Assembly (NCBI RefSeq): GCF_001311925.1
Contig: NZ_BBCG01000008.1
Coordinates: 1 to 64,000 of the forward strand
Source of the DNA: Cellulosilyticum ruminicola JCM 14822
GTDB lineage: Bacteria; Bacillota; Clostridia; Lachnospirales; Cellulosilyticaceae
Length of the DNA: 64,000 nucleotides
Direction: 5' to 3'
Each line of letters opens with the position of its first letter. Position 1 is the first letter of the stretch. Both the position numbers and the translations under genes were made by a program. Shown piece by piece: positions 46,583 through 56,080 of this stretch. The notes under the pieces were generated by a model. That model had not been told where the DNA came from. It was given only the letters and a program-made list of their open reading frames with translations, and searched no databases.

Positions 46583-48268
46583 ATGAGTAATAGGCGTGAG
46601 AAGAACTATTCTTTAACCATGAGAGATTTAGGGCTCATGATATGTATTATGATTGTATATGGTATCATTTCTTTTATTAATTTAGCAAGTTTTAAAAATC
46701 CACAGACATTTTGGAATGTACAAGAACAGGGGAATAGGGCAGTTATTGATTTAAATCAAGTAATAAGTATAAGTAAAATGAGGTGTTTTACAGGTGCTAG
46801 AGTTGGAAACTATACAATACTGATATCAAACGATGGTGAGAATTTTGAAGCAGTAGCGACTTTAGAAGAACCTAAGGTGTTTGCTTGGTCTGAAATGGAT
46901 TTACCATATACCTTTAGGTATTTGGCTATTGAGGGACGAGAGGAAGGTATCATAGGCGAAATTGTTTTATATGATACAGATGGGAATATAGTTTCAGGTG
47001 TAGCAGTTAATGCCATAGCTCAAGTACTGATTGATGAAGCAGATACTAATCCAAAAGAAATTAGCTATTTAAATAGTACTTACTTTGATGAAATTTATCA
47101 TGCAAGAACAGCTTATGAATATGTTCATGGTATGGATATTTATGAATGGACACATCCACCATTAGGTGAACTCATTATTTCGATACCTATTAGATTATGG
47201 GGTATGAATACATTGAGTTATAGGCTAATGGGGAATATTGCTGGAATACTTATGTTAGCAGTTATATATATTTTTGCTAAGAGACTTTTTGGAAAGACGA
47301 GAGAGGCTTTTTTAGCAGCTTTATTTTTGGCAGTAGATGGTATGCATTTTGTGCAGACACGTATTGCAACAGTAGACAGTTTTATTGTACTCTTTGTATT
47401 GTTATCTTTATTATTTATGTATCAATATGTACAATGTGGCAATAAAGAAAGTCTTGGTAAAAAGCTGGTTAATTTGTGCTTTTCAGGGATATTTTTAGGT
47501 GCGGCTATGGCAACTAAATGGAGTGGCATGTATATAGCACTTGGACTTGCAGTTATTTTCTTTGCAAACTTATATAATAGATTAAAAACAGTAAGTTATC
47601 ATAATCAGTTTAAAGAACAGGTACCTATTATAATTGGTAGCTGTGTAGGATTTTTTATTGTGATTCCTATAGTAATTTATTTAGTGAGTTATATTCCATT
47701 CTTCTTAAGAACTGAAAATACAAGTATCAAAGATTTTGTGGCATTACAGCTTCGAATGTATAGATATCATTCACAGTTAAATGTAACCCATCCATTTACA
47801 TCACCATGGTATTTATGGCCATTAGATATTAAACCTGTTTGGTATTATCAAGGAGCTGTAAAAGAAGGATTTATTGCAAGTATAGTGGCTTTTGGTAATC
47901 CGATTATATGGTGGAGTAGTATAGTAGGTATGCTTTATGCTGTGAAAGAAGTAAGTGTAGAAAGAGATAAGCGTTATGCCTTTTTAATAATAGCTATTTT
48001 ATCAGTGTATTTACCTTATGTATCTGTTTCACGTATTATGTTTTTATATCATTATTTTCCTGTAGTGCCTTTGATGATTTTAACCCTTGTAGGTTTGTTG
48101 AGTGAATTAGAAGAGAAAGCTAAAAAGTTTAGTGTAATCAAATGGTTTAGTGGTATAGCTATTTTGATATTTACATTCTTCTATCCTGTTTATGCAGGAG
48201 TTACAATTCCGAGATGGTATGCAGCAATGACACAATGGATTCCGGGTTGGTGGCATTTCTTTAATTAA
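46583..48268 (+). CDS. Membrane glycosyltransferase, PMT (GT39) family, with discoidin-like insert
   Basis: The multi-spanning protein has about 561 residues. After the first helix an insert of about 110 residues (FWNVQEQGNRAVIDLNQVISI through YLAIEGREEGIIGEIVLYD, in parts) looks like an F5/8 type C beta-sandwich. Then follows the PMT catalytic loop with TYFDEIYHARTAYEY (the Asp-Glu motif) and WTHPPLGELII, and several helices. The family moves mannose from a lipid carrier to protein or glycan outside the membrane. I choose ATG 46583, seven bases after AGGAG; the ATG at 46577 is too close. Confidence 0.88.
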   Translation: MSNRREKNYSLTMRDLGLMICIMIVYGIISFINLASFKNPQTFWNVQEQGNRAVIDLNQVISISKMRCFTGARVGNYTILISNDGENFEAVATLEEPKVFAWSEMDLPYTFRYLAIEGREEGIIGEIVLYDTDGNIVSGVAVNAIAQVLIDEADTNPKEISYLNSTYFDEIYHARTAYEYVHGMDIYEWTHPPLGELIISIPIRLWGMNTLSYRLMGNIAGILMLAVIYIFAKRLFGKTREAFLAALFLAVDGMHFVQTRIATVDSFIVLFVLLSLLFMYQYVQCGNKESLGKKLVNLCFSGIFLGAAMATKWSGMYIALGLAVIFFANLYNRLKTVSYHNQFKEQVPIIIGSCVGFFIVIPIVIYLVSYIPFFLRTENTSIKDFVALQLRMYRYHSQLNVTHPFTSPWYLWPLDIKPVWYYQGAVKEGFIASIVAFGNPIIWWSSIVGMLYAVKEVSVERDKRYAFLIIAILSVYLPYVSVSRIMFLYHYFPVVPLMILTLVGLLSELEEKAKKFSVIKWFSGIAILIFTFFYPVYAGVTIPRWYAAMTQWIPGWWHFFN

Positions 48269-48399
48269 CAGTGGTATGAGAAAGATGAAAATAGGCACAA
48301 AATTATAAGACAAATAATACAATGTATTAACTAGGATAGTCATTTCAACCCCCTTGTTTTCAAAAATAATAGAGCTTAAAGCAAAAAAGAGGTGAGAAA

Positions 48400-48966
48400 A
48401 TGAAGAATAATAAAATAACCTTACTTATTGACCAAGATGATGTAATTGTAGAATATATGGATTTAGTTACTAAGACTTATAATGAAAAGTATCATACAGA
48501 CATCAAGGTAGAGCAATGTACTAATTGGGATATATATGAATTCTTTGGTCAAGAAATAGAAACAGTAATGCATGATCCGGATTTATTTAGGAACTTGCAA
48601 CCGGCACCTTATGCATTAGAAGTATTTGAGAGACTATATCATAGTGGTTTATTTGAAATGTATATTGTAACGGCAGCAGATCCAAGAACTGTAGAAGCTA
48701 AATATGAATGGATTGAAAAATATTTACCATTCTTTCCTAAATGCAATATCATTGTGGCAAGTAACAAATTTATGATTAAGGGTGACTATTTGTTAGATGA
48801 TGGCATGCATAATATAGAAAATTTCGCTAATGCAGGAGGAAAAGTTGTAGTGTTTGATAGGCCACATAATACAAGTAAATCACATAACTATCCTAGGGTA
48901 TCTAATTGGCTAGAATTTGAAGAATATATACTTGCAGAATGCAACATAAATGAAAAGATGGCATAA
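48400..48966 (+). CDS. 5'(3')-deoxyribonucleotidase family protein
   Basis: The 188-residue HAD-fold enzyme has the first motif LIDQDDVI, a DxDx variant with nucleophile and acid Asp. The middle lysine/threonine motif is represented by MYIVTAADPRTVEAK and motif IV by DYLLDDGMHNIENF. The NT5C group removes the phosphate of deoxynucleotides; some bacterial members act on other small phosphates. AGAGGTGAG lies upstream and a terminator follows. Confidence 0.87.
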   Translation: MKNNKITLLIDQDDVIVEYMDLVTKTYNEKYHTDIKVEQCTNWDIYEFFGQEIETVMHDPDLFRNLQPAPYALEVFERLYHSGLFEMYIVTAADPRTVEAKYEWIEKYLPFFPKCNIIVASNKFMIKGDYLLDDGMHNIENFANAGGKVVVFDRPHNTSKSHNYPRVSNWLEFEEYILAECNINEKMA

Positions 48967-48968
48967 CA

Positions 48969-49011
48969 GAAAAGGAGTTGTCTATGTTATTTAGATGACT
49001 CCTTTTTCGTT
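48969..49011 (+). terminator. Terminator
   Basis: AAAAGGAGT and ACTCCTTTTT outer arms enclose TGTCTA/TTAGAT inner pairing. Confidence 0.88.
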
Positions 49012-49102
49012 AAATGATGGCTACATAATCATAGAAGGTATTGCAATAAGATGTGTTAAGTGTTGTAATAGTATATAAGAATAAATTTAAAGGAGGAAAA
49101 TT

Positions 49103-49417
49103 ATGTTACAAGAGATACTTAATCTATATTATATAAGTGTAGTAAGTGCTGTATGTTTGATGATGTTAGATAATATGATGAGTAGGAATTCAGATATGGA
49201 CCCCTTTGAATTAATGGATAGTATGAATGAAATGCTTAATAGTATGGAAGATGAGAAATTAAAGCATCTTATATCAAGCTTTTTAGAGAGGTCAATAGAA
49301 AATAAAGCATTAGGATATGCATTTTTATTCTTATTATGTGGACTACCCATTTTAAATATATTTATCATTGTTATGTTAATGAAGAGTATTGTACAAAATC
49401 ATAAAGAAGGGCGATAA
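49103..49417 (+). CDS. Small membrane protein of unknown function
   Basis: The 104-residue protein has a hydrophobic N-terminal segment (about 8-24), a Met/Asp-rich middle (MDPFELMDSMNEMLNSM) and a C-terminal membrane helix (about 73-95) ending in His-Lys-Glu-Gly. It has AAGGAGG upstream and a short terminator behind. I do not recognise a family. Confidence 0.6.
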   Translation: MLQEILNLYYISVVSAVCLMMLDNMMSRNSDMDPFELMDSMNEMLNSMEDEKLKHLISSFLERSIENKALGYAFLFLLCGLPILNIFIIVMLMKSIVQNHKEGR

Positions 49418-49434
49418 GTAAGCCCTTTTTTGTT
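49404..49434 (+). terminator. Terminator
   Basis: AAGGGC and GCCCTT arms enclose GATAAGTAA and are followed by TTTT. Confidence 0.75.
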
Positions 49435-49550
49435 GGAATTTGATCTAGAAAAGTAACACAAATGAAATGTTTTATCTGATATAATTGGGATAAGTATAGA
49501 GTTGTATAAAAATGACAACTTATACAATGTGAAATAAATGGAGGAAAGCC

Positions 49551-51389
49551 ATGAAAAATATACAAAAGGCTATTTTAATAGGTGGAATAGCAACAGCTTT
49601 GGTTTTTAATGCAGTACCAGTTATGGCAGCGACCTATTCAGCGATATATTTAACAAATGATGCAGAAGTAAGAGTGGTAACAGGGGATATCCCTAGTATT
49701 GAAAAAGAAGGAACACTAGCAGCTATTAAGATTAGTGAAAGATATAGTGGCATATTAACCACAAGTAAATCAGAAGCAGATCGTACAATTACCTTATCAT
49801 TAAAAGGGACAAGATATAATTTTGCGACTGATAAACCAAAGATTACATATCTTGGTGGATTTAAAAACATGGATGAAGTAGATATTAGCTACGGAAAAAC
49901 GAATGGAAAAGAAGATCCTCAAATTTTAAAGATTGTCTTACCATATGATAAAGGAATAAAAAATACAGGAATACTTGAAATTAATAATTTAAAGGTAGTG
50001 GCAGATTCTATAAAAGAAGGTAAATTAGAACTTCAAATAAGCGGTGCACTAGAAGAGACCACTAATATTGTAGTAGCAGAGGTGAAATCTTATGGTGCTA
50101 AGTTAGAAAGAGTAGGCAAGAACATAGAAGATATTACTGCTGGTGATACAAGTAGAGTAAGCTTTAGTTTAACAGAAGGGATGCCGGATAGTTTAGTGCC
50201 TGGGCGTACTATTGAGTTTACTTTAAATAGGGGATATTTTTACATGGATAGTAAAAAAGAATTATGTGTGGGTGCAATATCGTTAAATGGTAGAGATATT
50301 AACGCTAAACTTAATAAGATTGAGGATGAAAATGGGCGTGTTACAGGATTTGAGTTTGTTGTTCCAGAACTAGATAGAACTACAAGTAATACGATTACTT
50401 TTAGAAATGTACTCATTTATGCAGATGTGATGCAAAAAGGTGAAGTAATTCTTAATATGGAAGGAAGAGGCGTAGATAAAGGAGATAGATTAGTAATTGG
50501 TGAAATTAAGGCGCCTGCTACTACTAGTGTAAAAGGCTTTCAGGCTAAAGTAGGGGTGAAAGGTCAAATAGGTGGACATGTAACAATTAGTGAAACAGAG
50601 AAAGCAATGTTTGAGAAGGGGTATATTACATTAGAAATCGAACAGCAAGATGGCATCAACTTTAGAAGTGAACCTGATGTAGAAGTAACAGAAGGAAATA
50701 TGAAGGTCAGTGTAGTGGGGTGGGATAAAGAAAATCCCAATATATTTAAATTACGTGTAACACAAAGATCTACAGAGCCATCTACTATAGAAATTAGTAA
50801 TTTCAAAGTAAATGTAAGTGAAAGTGTACCAGATGGGACTTATAGTTTAAAAATAGGTGGTAATGCTATTTCGCCAGAAGGAGAAGGTACACTAGAATTT
50901 AAAGATTTTCTTACAACAAAATATGAAGAACCTGCTACTAATAGTGCGAATGGCAATATAAGTAGTGGAAATAACAATAATAACGGTGGAAGTAATATAC
51001 GTCCTGTAAATAATAAAAAGACAATTACTCAGTTTATATTAGGAAGTTCAACTTATACTATTAATGAAGAAAGTCGTGTCATGGATGGTATGCCATATGT
51101 AGAAAGTGGGCGTACTATGGTACCGCTTCGTTATGCTGTAGCGGCAGCAGGGGTAAATCCTGATGATGTGGAATTTTCTAATAGTATTATTACAATACCG
51201 GCAAGTAAGCTTATTAAAATGACATTAGGCAGTAGTACAGTGACAGTTGATGGGAAAGAAAGTACAATGATTACAGCAGCTAAATCAGTAAATGGTAGAA
51301 CTTATGTGCCTATTTCTGAGATTGCTAAAATATTAGATTTAACAGTAGGCTGGGATAAAAATACGAAGACAGCTACTTTTGAATACTAG
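49551..51389 (+). CDS. Secreted protein with C-terminal copper amine oxidase N-like (stalk) domain
   Basis: The 612-residue protein has a signal peptide (KAILIGGIATALVFNAVPVMAA). Residues about 30-470 form three or four beta-sandwich repeats, each opening with a variant of VTAGDTSRVSFSLTEG or GQIGGHVTISETEKAM. An Asn/Ser/Gly linker (about 473-490) precedes a domain with MPYVESGRTMVPLRYAVAAAGV and GRTYVPISEIAKILDLTVGWD. That last domain is the Copper_amine_oxidase_N family, a surface-stalk module with no oxidase role. It likely acts in the cell wall. Eight codons separate its end from tatD. Confidence 0.85.
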   Translation: MKNIQKAILIGGIATALVFNAVPVMAATYSAIYLTNDAEVRVVTGDIPSIEKEGTLAAIKISERYSGILTTSKSEADRTITLSLKGTRYNFATDKPKITYLGGFKNMDEVDISYGKTNGKEDPQILKIVLPYDKGIKNTGILEINNLKVVADSIKEGKLELQISGALEETTNIVVAEVKSYGAKLERVGKNIEDITAGDTSRVSFSLTEGMPDSLVPGRTIEFTLNRGYFYMDSKKELCVGAISLNGRDINAKLNKIEDENGRVTGFEFVVPELDRTTSNTITFRNVLIYADVMQKGEVILNMEGRGVDKGDRLVIGEIKAPATTSVKGFQAKVGVKGQIGGHVTISETEKAMFEKGYITLEIEQQDGINFRSEPDVEVTEGNMKVSVVGWDKENPNIFKLRVTQRSTEPSTIEISNFKVNVSESVPDGTYSLKIGGNAISPEGEGTLEFKDFLTTKYEEPATNSANGNISSGNNNNNGGSNIRPVNNKKTITQFILGSSTYTINEESRVMDGMPYVESGRTMVPLRYAVAAAGVNPDDVEFSNSIITIPASKLIKMTLGSSTVTVDGKESTMITAAKSVNGRTYVPISEIAKILDLTVGWDKNTKTATFEY

Positions 51390-51408
51390 AAAATAAGGAG
51401 AGAAGGAA

Positions 51409-52170
51409 ATGTATTTTGATTCACATGCACATTATGATGATGAAAGATTTGATGAGGATCGTTATGAATTTATTGAGCGTATTCATGAGGAAGGTGTAGA
51501 TTATATTGTTAATGTGGCAGCAGATATACCATCTTGCTATACAAGCTTAGCTTTAGCACATAAATATCCTTTTGTATATTGTAGCATTGGAGTACACCCA
51601 CATGATAGTAAAAGCTTAAATGATGAAAAGTTAGCAGAGCTTAAGAAATTGGCTGGAGAAGATAAAGTAGTGGCTATTGGTGAGATTGGATTAGACTATT
51701 ATTATGATTCATCACCAAGAGAAGACCAACGTAAATGGTTTAAAGCACAATTAGCTTTAGCAAAAGAATTGGATTTACCTGTTATTATTCATAGCCGAGA
51801 AGCTTGTCAGGAAACCTTCGATACAATTATGGCCAGTGGGGTAAAAGAAGGAGTTATTCATTGCTTCTCTGGAAGTGCGGAGCTTGCGAAAGAATATGTT
51901 AAGCGTGGATTTTATATTGGCGTAGGAGGTAGTCTAACTTTCAAAAATGCTAGAAAAGCAGTAGAAGTAGTAGAAACTATTGGACTTGAAAATATTTTGA
52001 TCGAAACAGATGCACCATACTTAACACCAGTGCCACATCGCGGCAAACGTAATGATTCTTCTTATTTAGAACATGTAGTGGCTAAAATCGCTGAAATTAA
52101 AGGGATAAGCGTAGATGAAATAAATGAGGTGACTTGTCAAAATGCTAAAAATCTCTTTAGAATAAAGTAG
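51409..52170 (+). CDS. tatD: TatD family DNase
   Basis: The 253-residue TIM-barrel metal hydrolase starts MYFDSHAHYDDERF with the H-x-H metal site. GVHPHDSK, AIGEIGLDYYYDSSPREDQRKWF (in parts), PVIIHSREA, IHCFSG and LIETDAPYLTP complete it. TatD acts as a 3'-5' exonuclease. In Bacillus and most Clostridia the order is metG-tatD-yabE-rnmV-rsmA; the same genes except rnmV occur here, spread over 19 kb. Confidence 0.95.
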   Translation: MYFDSHAHYDDERFDEDRYEFIERIHEEGVDYIVNVAADIPSCYTSLALAHKYPFVYCSIGVHPHDSKSLNDEKLAELKKLAGEDKVVAIGEIGLDYYYDSSPREDQRKWFKAQLALAKELDLPVIIHSREACQETFDTIMASGVKEGVIHCFSGSAELAKEYVKRGFYIGVGGSLTFKNARKAVEVVETIGLENILIETDAPYLTPVPHRGKRNDSSYLEHVVAKIAEIKGISVDEINEVTCQNAKNLFRIK

Positions 52171-52198
52171 GTTTGGATGTAGAAAAAGAAAATAAATA

Positions 52199-52243
52199 AA
52201 AATAAAAAAGCAGCTTTTGTAAAAGTTGCTTTTTTATTTTTGT
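52199..52243 (+). terminator. Terminator of tatD
   Basis: AAAAAAGCAGCTTTT and AAAAGTTGCTTTTTT arms form a hairpin with a T-rich tail. Confidence 0.9.
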
Positions 52244-52752
52244 ATAGTATAACTAAACTTTAAGGTTATTGTAGTTAAATAAAAATAAGGGGTATCACAT
52301 AAAAATATCTAATAAATTTTTTTAGCGAAAAGGAAAATTGTATAAAAAAACGAAGCCTAAATAAAGAAGATGGGATAAGTTTAAAACTGGAGTATAAAGT
52401 TGTTAAAATGTTAGAAAATTATTATTAAGCAATTGTTACATAATTATTAAAATGACTTTTTTTTAGAAATTAAAAAAAGTGTGCTCTAACCCCTTGAAAA
52501 TACGTAGTGTTTTGATAAAAAATTGTGTTTTTTAGAGTTTTATTTTTTAAAATTATTACAAAAGGCTTGAAAAACTCGTTGAGATATATTACAATTCTAT
52601 TTGTAGTTGCAATAAACAGGCAATTACATTTATTACCAAAATGTTGTAGTAAAGCACGATTCACCAGATCAAGTGAGAAAAACCGATTGTTTAAATAAGT
52701 AGAAGTAAAACTAAACTTTTATTTGTTAAGCAATTATTTTAAGGAGGATATC
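52244..52752. other. Long AT-rich leader of the yabE-like gene
   Basis: About 500 bases carry no convincing gene. A promoter-like pair occurs near 52567-52590 (TTGAAA then TATATTACAAT), implying a leader of about 150 bases. I looked for the c-di-AMP (ydaO) riboswitch that often precedes such cell-wall genes and did not find its conserved blocks. Confidence 0.4.
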
Positions 52753-53769
52753 ATGAAGAATCGAAGTAGGATCGCTTTATTGATTGTAGTGTTGTTTATG
52801 CTAGGAGCGGTTAGTATCACAGCCTATCAATCCATGTCAAAGATTATTACTTTAGTCGATGACGGGAAAGTGACTCGATATGAAACAGATGCAAGTAGCG
52901 TACAAGAGCTACTCACACAGTTGGAAATTACATTAAATGAAAAAGACACTGTAAAACCAGAATTAAATACAAAAATAGAAGACAATTTAAGAATTACTAT
53001 AGACAGATGGAAACCAACAGTTAAATTCGTTTTAAATGGCGAAAGCGTAGAATTTAATACAGACTTTAAAACAGTAGGAGACATCGTTAAAGCTAAAGGT
53101 TTAAACGAGGAAAAGGGCATTTCAGTAGAGCCTGAAGAAAGTACAGCTATTAAAGATGGTATGGAAATCGTCGTGAAAACTAAAGAATTTAAAACAATTA
53201 CAGAAGAAAAACCAATGAGCTTTGAAACTGTTGTAAAAGAAACAATGGATTTAGAAGCAGGTGAAACAAAAGTTACACAAGAAGGACAAAATGGACTTAA
53301 GAAAGTAACAATACAGGAAACTTATGTCGGTGGTGAATTAACAAATAAAGAAATTACAAATGTTGAGGTTATTGAAGAACCTGTAAACAAAATCGTGTTA
53401 AAAGGCATTAAGAATACTGTAAAAGATACTACAACTGGTACAAAATATGCGTATACAAAAGCTATCAACGTAGAAGCTACAGCGTATACAGCATATAACG
53501 GAGATGGTTGGGGTAATAAAACAGCTAGCGGAATGACAACGGCAGTTGGAGTCATAGCTGTAGACCCTAGTGTGATTCCACTAGGAACAAGATTATATGT
53601 CGAAGGTTACGGCTTAGCAGTAGCTGGAGATACTGGCGGTGCAATTAAAGGGAATAGAATTGATTTATTCTTTAATACATCAAGTGAGTGTACAAATTTT
53701 GGTCGTCAAAACACAACAGTGTATGTGTTAAAAGACCAGGACATAGCATTGTCAGATATTAGAAGATAG
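52753..53769 (+). CDS. yabE: YabE-like cell-wall protein: DUF348, G5 and 3D domains
   Basis: The protein has 338 residues. An N-terminal membrane anchor (about 6-26) is followed by two DUF348 repeats (about 30-75 and 85-130), a G5 domain (about 135-210, with ETVVKETMDLEAGETKV) and a C-terminal 3D domain (about 235-335). The 3D domain has the aspartates in ATAYTAYNGDGWG, VIAVDPSVIPLGT and AGDTGGAIKGNRIDLF. The 3D domain is a lytic transglycosylase-like fold, as in resuscitation-promoting factors. Start 52753 follows AAGGAGGATATC; an ATG further up is not supported. Confidence 0.92.
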   Translation: MKNRSRIALLIVVLFMLGAVSITAYQSMSKIITLVDDGKVTRYETDASSVQELLTQLEITLNEKDTVKPELNTKIEDNLRITIDRWKPTVKFVLNGESVEFNTDFKTVGDIVKAKGLNEEKGISVEPEESTAIKDGMEIVVKTKEFKTITEEKPMSFETVVKETMDLEAGETKVTQEGQNGLKKVTIQETYVGGELTNKEITNVEVIEEPVNKIVLKGIKNTVKDTTTGTKYAYTKAINVEATAYTAYNGDGWGNKTASGMTTAVGVIAVDPSVIPLGTRLYVEGYGLAVAGDTGGAIKGNRIDLFFNTSSECTNFGRQNTTVYVLKDQDIALSDIRR

Positions 53770-53812
53770 TGAGGAGCTCTTGCACTTGGGTGCGGGGGCT
53801 TCTTTTTTTGTG
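53770..53812 (+). terminator. Terminator of the yabE-like gene
   Basis: GAGGAGCTCTTGCAC pairs, with G-U pairs, to GTGCGGGGGCTTC and is followed by seven T. Confidence 0.82.
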
Positions 53813-54010
53813 TTTGGTGCATGGGGATGTGTGGATAAGTTCAAAAATGCCTTAGAGTGGGGATGGAAGGCGTAGCATGGGATTTTGTAGAAAATAAGGA
53901 GTGGAAGAAAACTCTTTTTAGAGTATGATAGAGGGCTTTGAGGATAGATTGAGGATGAGTTGGAAAATTGGAGGTATATTAGATGGGAAAATGGAAATAA
54001 TAGGATTAGG

Positions 54011-54178
54011 CGGGTGGTGCCCGAGAGCTAAGCTTATTAAAGTTTTGTGCTAGAAATGTTTCTAGGAAAGCTTTTAGCTATAACAGTAAGTCACTCCGGA
54101 GAGGATTCTAGAGACTCTCCGGTATACATAGAGTGTGAATTTAAGTCTCTGAGGGGATTTTCCTTAGAGGCTTTTTTA
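54011..54178 (+). promoter_or_regulatory. Structured leader with attenuator, upstream of ABC exporter
   Basis: In order the leader has a CGGG/CCCG hairpin (54011-54023) and a stem AGCTA-AGCTT (54026-54035) with AAGCT-TAGCT (54068-54079) enclosing CTAGAA/TTCTAG. Next come a hairpin CCGGAGAG (54096-54103) with CTCTCCGG (54115-54122) and a terminator CTCTGAGG (54147-54154) with CCTTAGAG (54162-54169) plus six T. AGAGACT (54110-54116) is complementary to AGTCTCT (54144-54150), which includes the start of the terminator stem, so the last two hairpins and this pairing exclude each other. An 83-codon frame crosses the region but is disfavoured by the terminator inside it. Confidence 0.65.
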
Positions 54179-54285
54179 TTTAAGGAAATAAATGGAAAAT
54201 TGAGACAAAACTTTAAATTTAAGAGAGAGTGTGATATAACTAAGGGATATGAAAAATATTATAATGGAATAATAAGGAGAAGAGA

Positions 54286-56016
54286 ATGCAGACTTTAAAG
54301 CGATTTATAAGTTATTATAAGCCGCATAGAACGTTGTTCTGGGCGGATATGGGATGTGCGTTGACTTTATCAGGAATTGATTTGGTCTTCCCGCTTTTAG
54401 TACGTTATTTGATGAATGATATTTATATATTACATGATAAATCAACTATCCTAAAATACATTGGATTAATTGGTGCAGCATTATTGGGGATGTATGTGAT
54501 TACATACTTCTGTCAATATTTCATTACTTCGTGGGGACATATCATGGGTGCCAGAATGGAATCCGATATGCGAAGAGAACTATTTGGACATTTAGAGAAA
54601 CTTTCATTTTCATATTATGATGAAGTAAATACAGGAAAATTAATGTCTTGTATTGTAAATGATTTATTTGATATTTCAGAGCTTGCACATCATGGGCCTG
54701 AAGATATATTTATTTCGATTATTAAGATTATAGGAAGCTTCATTGTTTTAAGTATGATTAATCTTAAGATGGCAATGATCTTGATTTTCTTTACAGGACT
54801 CATGTTATTCTTTGGAATATATTATAACCGTAAGATGAAAGCGGTATTTAGAAAGAATCGTGAGAAGATTGCTAAGGTAAATGCGATTACACAAGATGCT
54901 TTGGGCGGTATTCGTGTTGTAAAATCATTTGCTAATGAACATATCGAGATGAATAAGTTTGATGAAGGAAATGAGGAGTTTGTATCTACTAAATGTAAAA
55001 GTTATGAGATTATGGGACGCTACTTTAGTGGAAATGGATTCTTTAAAAACTTATTATATTTAGCGGTAGTTTTAGTAGGTGGATATTTCATTACAACAGG
55101 TGAAATGGGTGTAGCAGATGTTACAGTTTATATTTTATATATCAATACTTTCTTAAATCCTATTGAGAAACTTGTTAACTTTACAGAACAGTTCCAAAAA
55201 GGTTTTTCTGGTTTTGAACGTTTCTTAAGAATTATTGATACAGAACCTGAAATTCAAGATATTAAAGGTGCTAAAGCCTTAAAAGATGTAAAAGGTGAAA
55301 TAGAATTTGAAAATGTGTGCTTTAGTTACAATGATGAAAAGGATGTTTTAAAAGATGTAAATATCTATATTCCAGCAGGGAAAACAGTAGCTTTAGTAGG
55401 GCCTTCAGGTGGCGGAAAGACAACTTTCTGTTCATTGATTCCTAGATTTTACGAAGCAACATCAGGCCGTATTAAGGTAGATGGAAAAGACATTAGAGGT
55501 TTAAAACAAACTTCACTTAGAGATGCTATCGGTATTGTACAACAAGATGTGTATTTATTCTATGGTAACATCAAACAAAACATTGCATATGGCAATCCAG
55601 ATGCCACAGATGAGGAAATTGTTGAGGCAGCTAAAAAAGCCAATATCCATGATTTCATTATGAGTCTGCCAGAAGGTTATGAAACTTATGTAGGTGAACG
55701 TGGTGTAAGGCTTTCAGGCGGTCAAAAGCAAAGAATCTCTATTGCTAGGGTATTTCTTAAAAATCCACCTATTCTAATCTTAGATGAGGCTACATCAGCT
55801 CTAGATAATGAAAGTGAAAGATATATTCAAGGTTCATTAGATGAACTTGCTAAAAATAGAACAACACTTGTAATTGCACATAGATTAAGTACAATTCGTA
55901 ATGCTGATGAAATCATAGTTTTAACGCAAGATGGCATTGCAGAACGCGGTAGTCATAAAGAACTTATGAAAGCAGATAATGTTTATGCAAAACTTTATAA
56001 TATGCAGTTTGCATAA
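54286..56016 (+). CDS. ABC transporter, fused permease and ATPase
   Basis: The 576-residue half-transporter of the MsbA/LmrA type has six membrane helices (about 15-300), then an ATPase domain with Walker A GPSGGGKTT, Q-loop VQQDVYLF, signature LSGGQKQR, Walker B ILILDEATSALD and the H-loop IAHRLST. It works as a homodimer or pairs with another half; no second half-gene is adjacent. Substrates of such exporters are lipids, peptides or drugs. AAGGAGAAGAG lies upstream, and the leader contains a possible attenuator. Confidence 0.94.
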   Translation: MQTLKRFISYYKPHRTLFWADMGCALTLSGIDLVFPLLVRYLMNDIYILHDKSTILKYIGLIGAALLGMYVITYFCQYFITSWGHIMGARMESDMRRELFGHLEKLSFSYYDEVNTGKLMSCIVNDLFDISELAHHGPEDIFISIIKIIGSFIVLSMINLKMAMILIFFTGLMLFFGIYYNRKMKAVFRKNREKIAKVNAITQDALGGIRVVKSFANEHIEMNKFDEGNEEFVSTKCKSYEIMGRYFSGNGFFKNLLYLAVVLVGGYFITTGEMGVADVTVYILYINTFLNPIEKLVNFTEQFQKGFSGFERFLRIIDTEPEIQDIKGAKALKDVKGEIEFENVCFSYNDEKDVLKDVNIYIPAGKTVALVGPSGGGKTTFCSLIPRFYEATSGRIKVDGKDIRGLKQTSLRDAIGIVQQDVYLFYGNIKQNIAYGNPDATDEEIVEAAKKANIHDFIMSLPEGYETYVGERGVRLSGGQKQRISIARVFLKNPPILILDEATSALDNESERYIQGSLDELAKNRTTLVIAHRLSTIRNADEIIVLTQDGIAERGSHKELMKADNVYAKLYNMQFA

Positions 56017-56029
56017 GTAAGAAGCTGTT

Positions 56030-56080
56030 TTAAAAACCTATATATCAGTATATGTAAGCTGATATATAGGTTTTTATTTG
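56030..56080. terminator. Bidirectional terminator
   Basis: AAACCTATATATCAG and CTGATATATAGGTTT arms carry A and T runs outside, between the converging exporter and Ser/Thr-rich protein genes. Confidence 0.9.

Noticed and set aside
52244-52752. A c-di-AMP (ydaO) riboswitch before the yabE-like gene
   Set aside because: The conserved blocks of that riboswitch could not be found on the + strand.
53821-53845. DnaA-box-like TGTGGATAA, with similar GGGGATAAGTG words near 19106 and 23963
   Set aside because: Single isolated sites after terminators; no box cluster, AT-rich unwinding element or replication gene is nearby, so chance is the simplest explanation.
54047-54298. An 83-codon frame before the ABC exporter
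   Set aside because: It runs through several strong hairpins and a terminator with T run and has no ribosome-binding site; regulatory RNA explains the region better.
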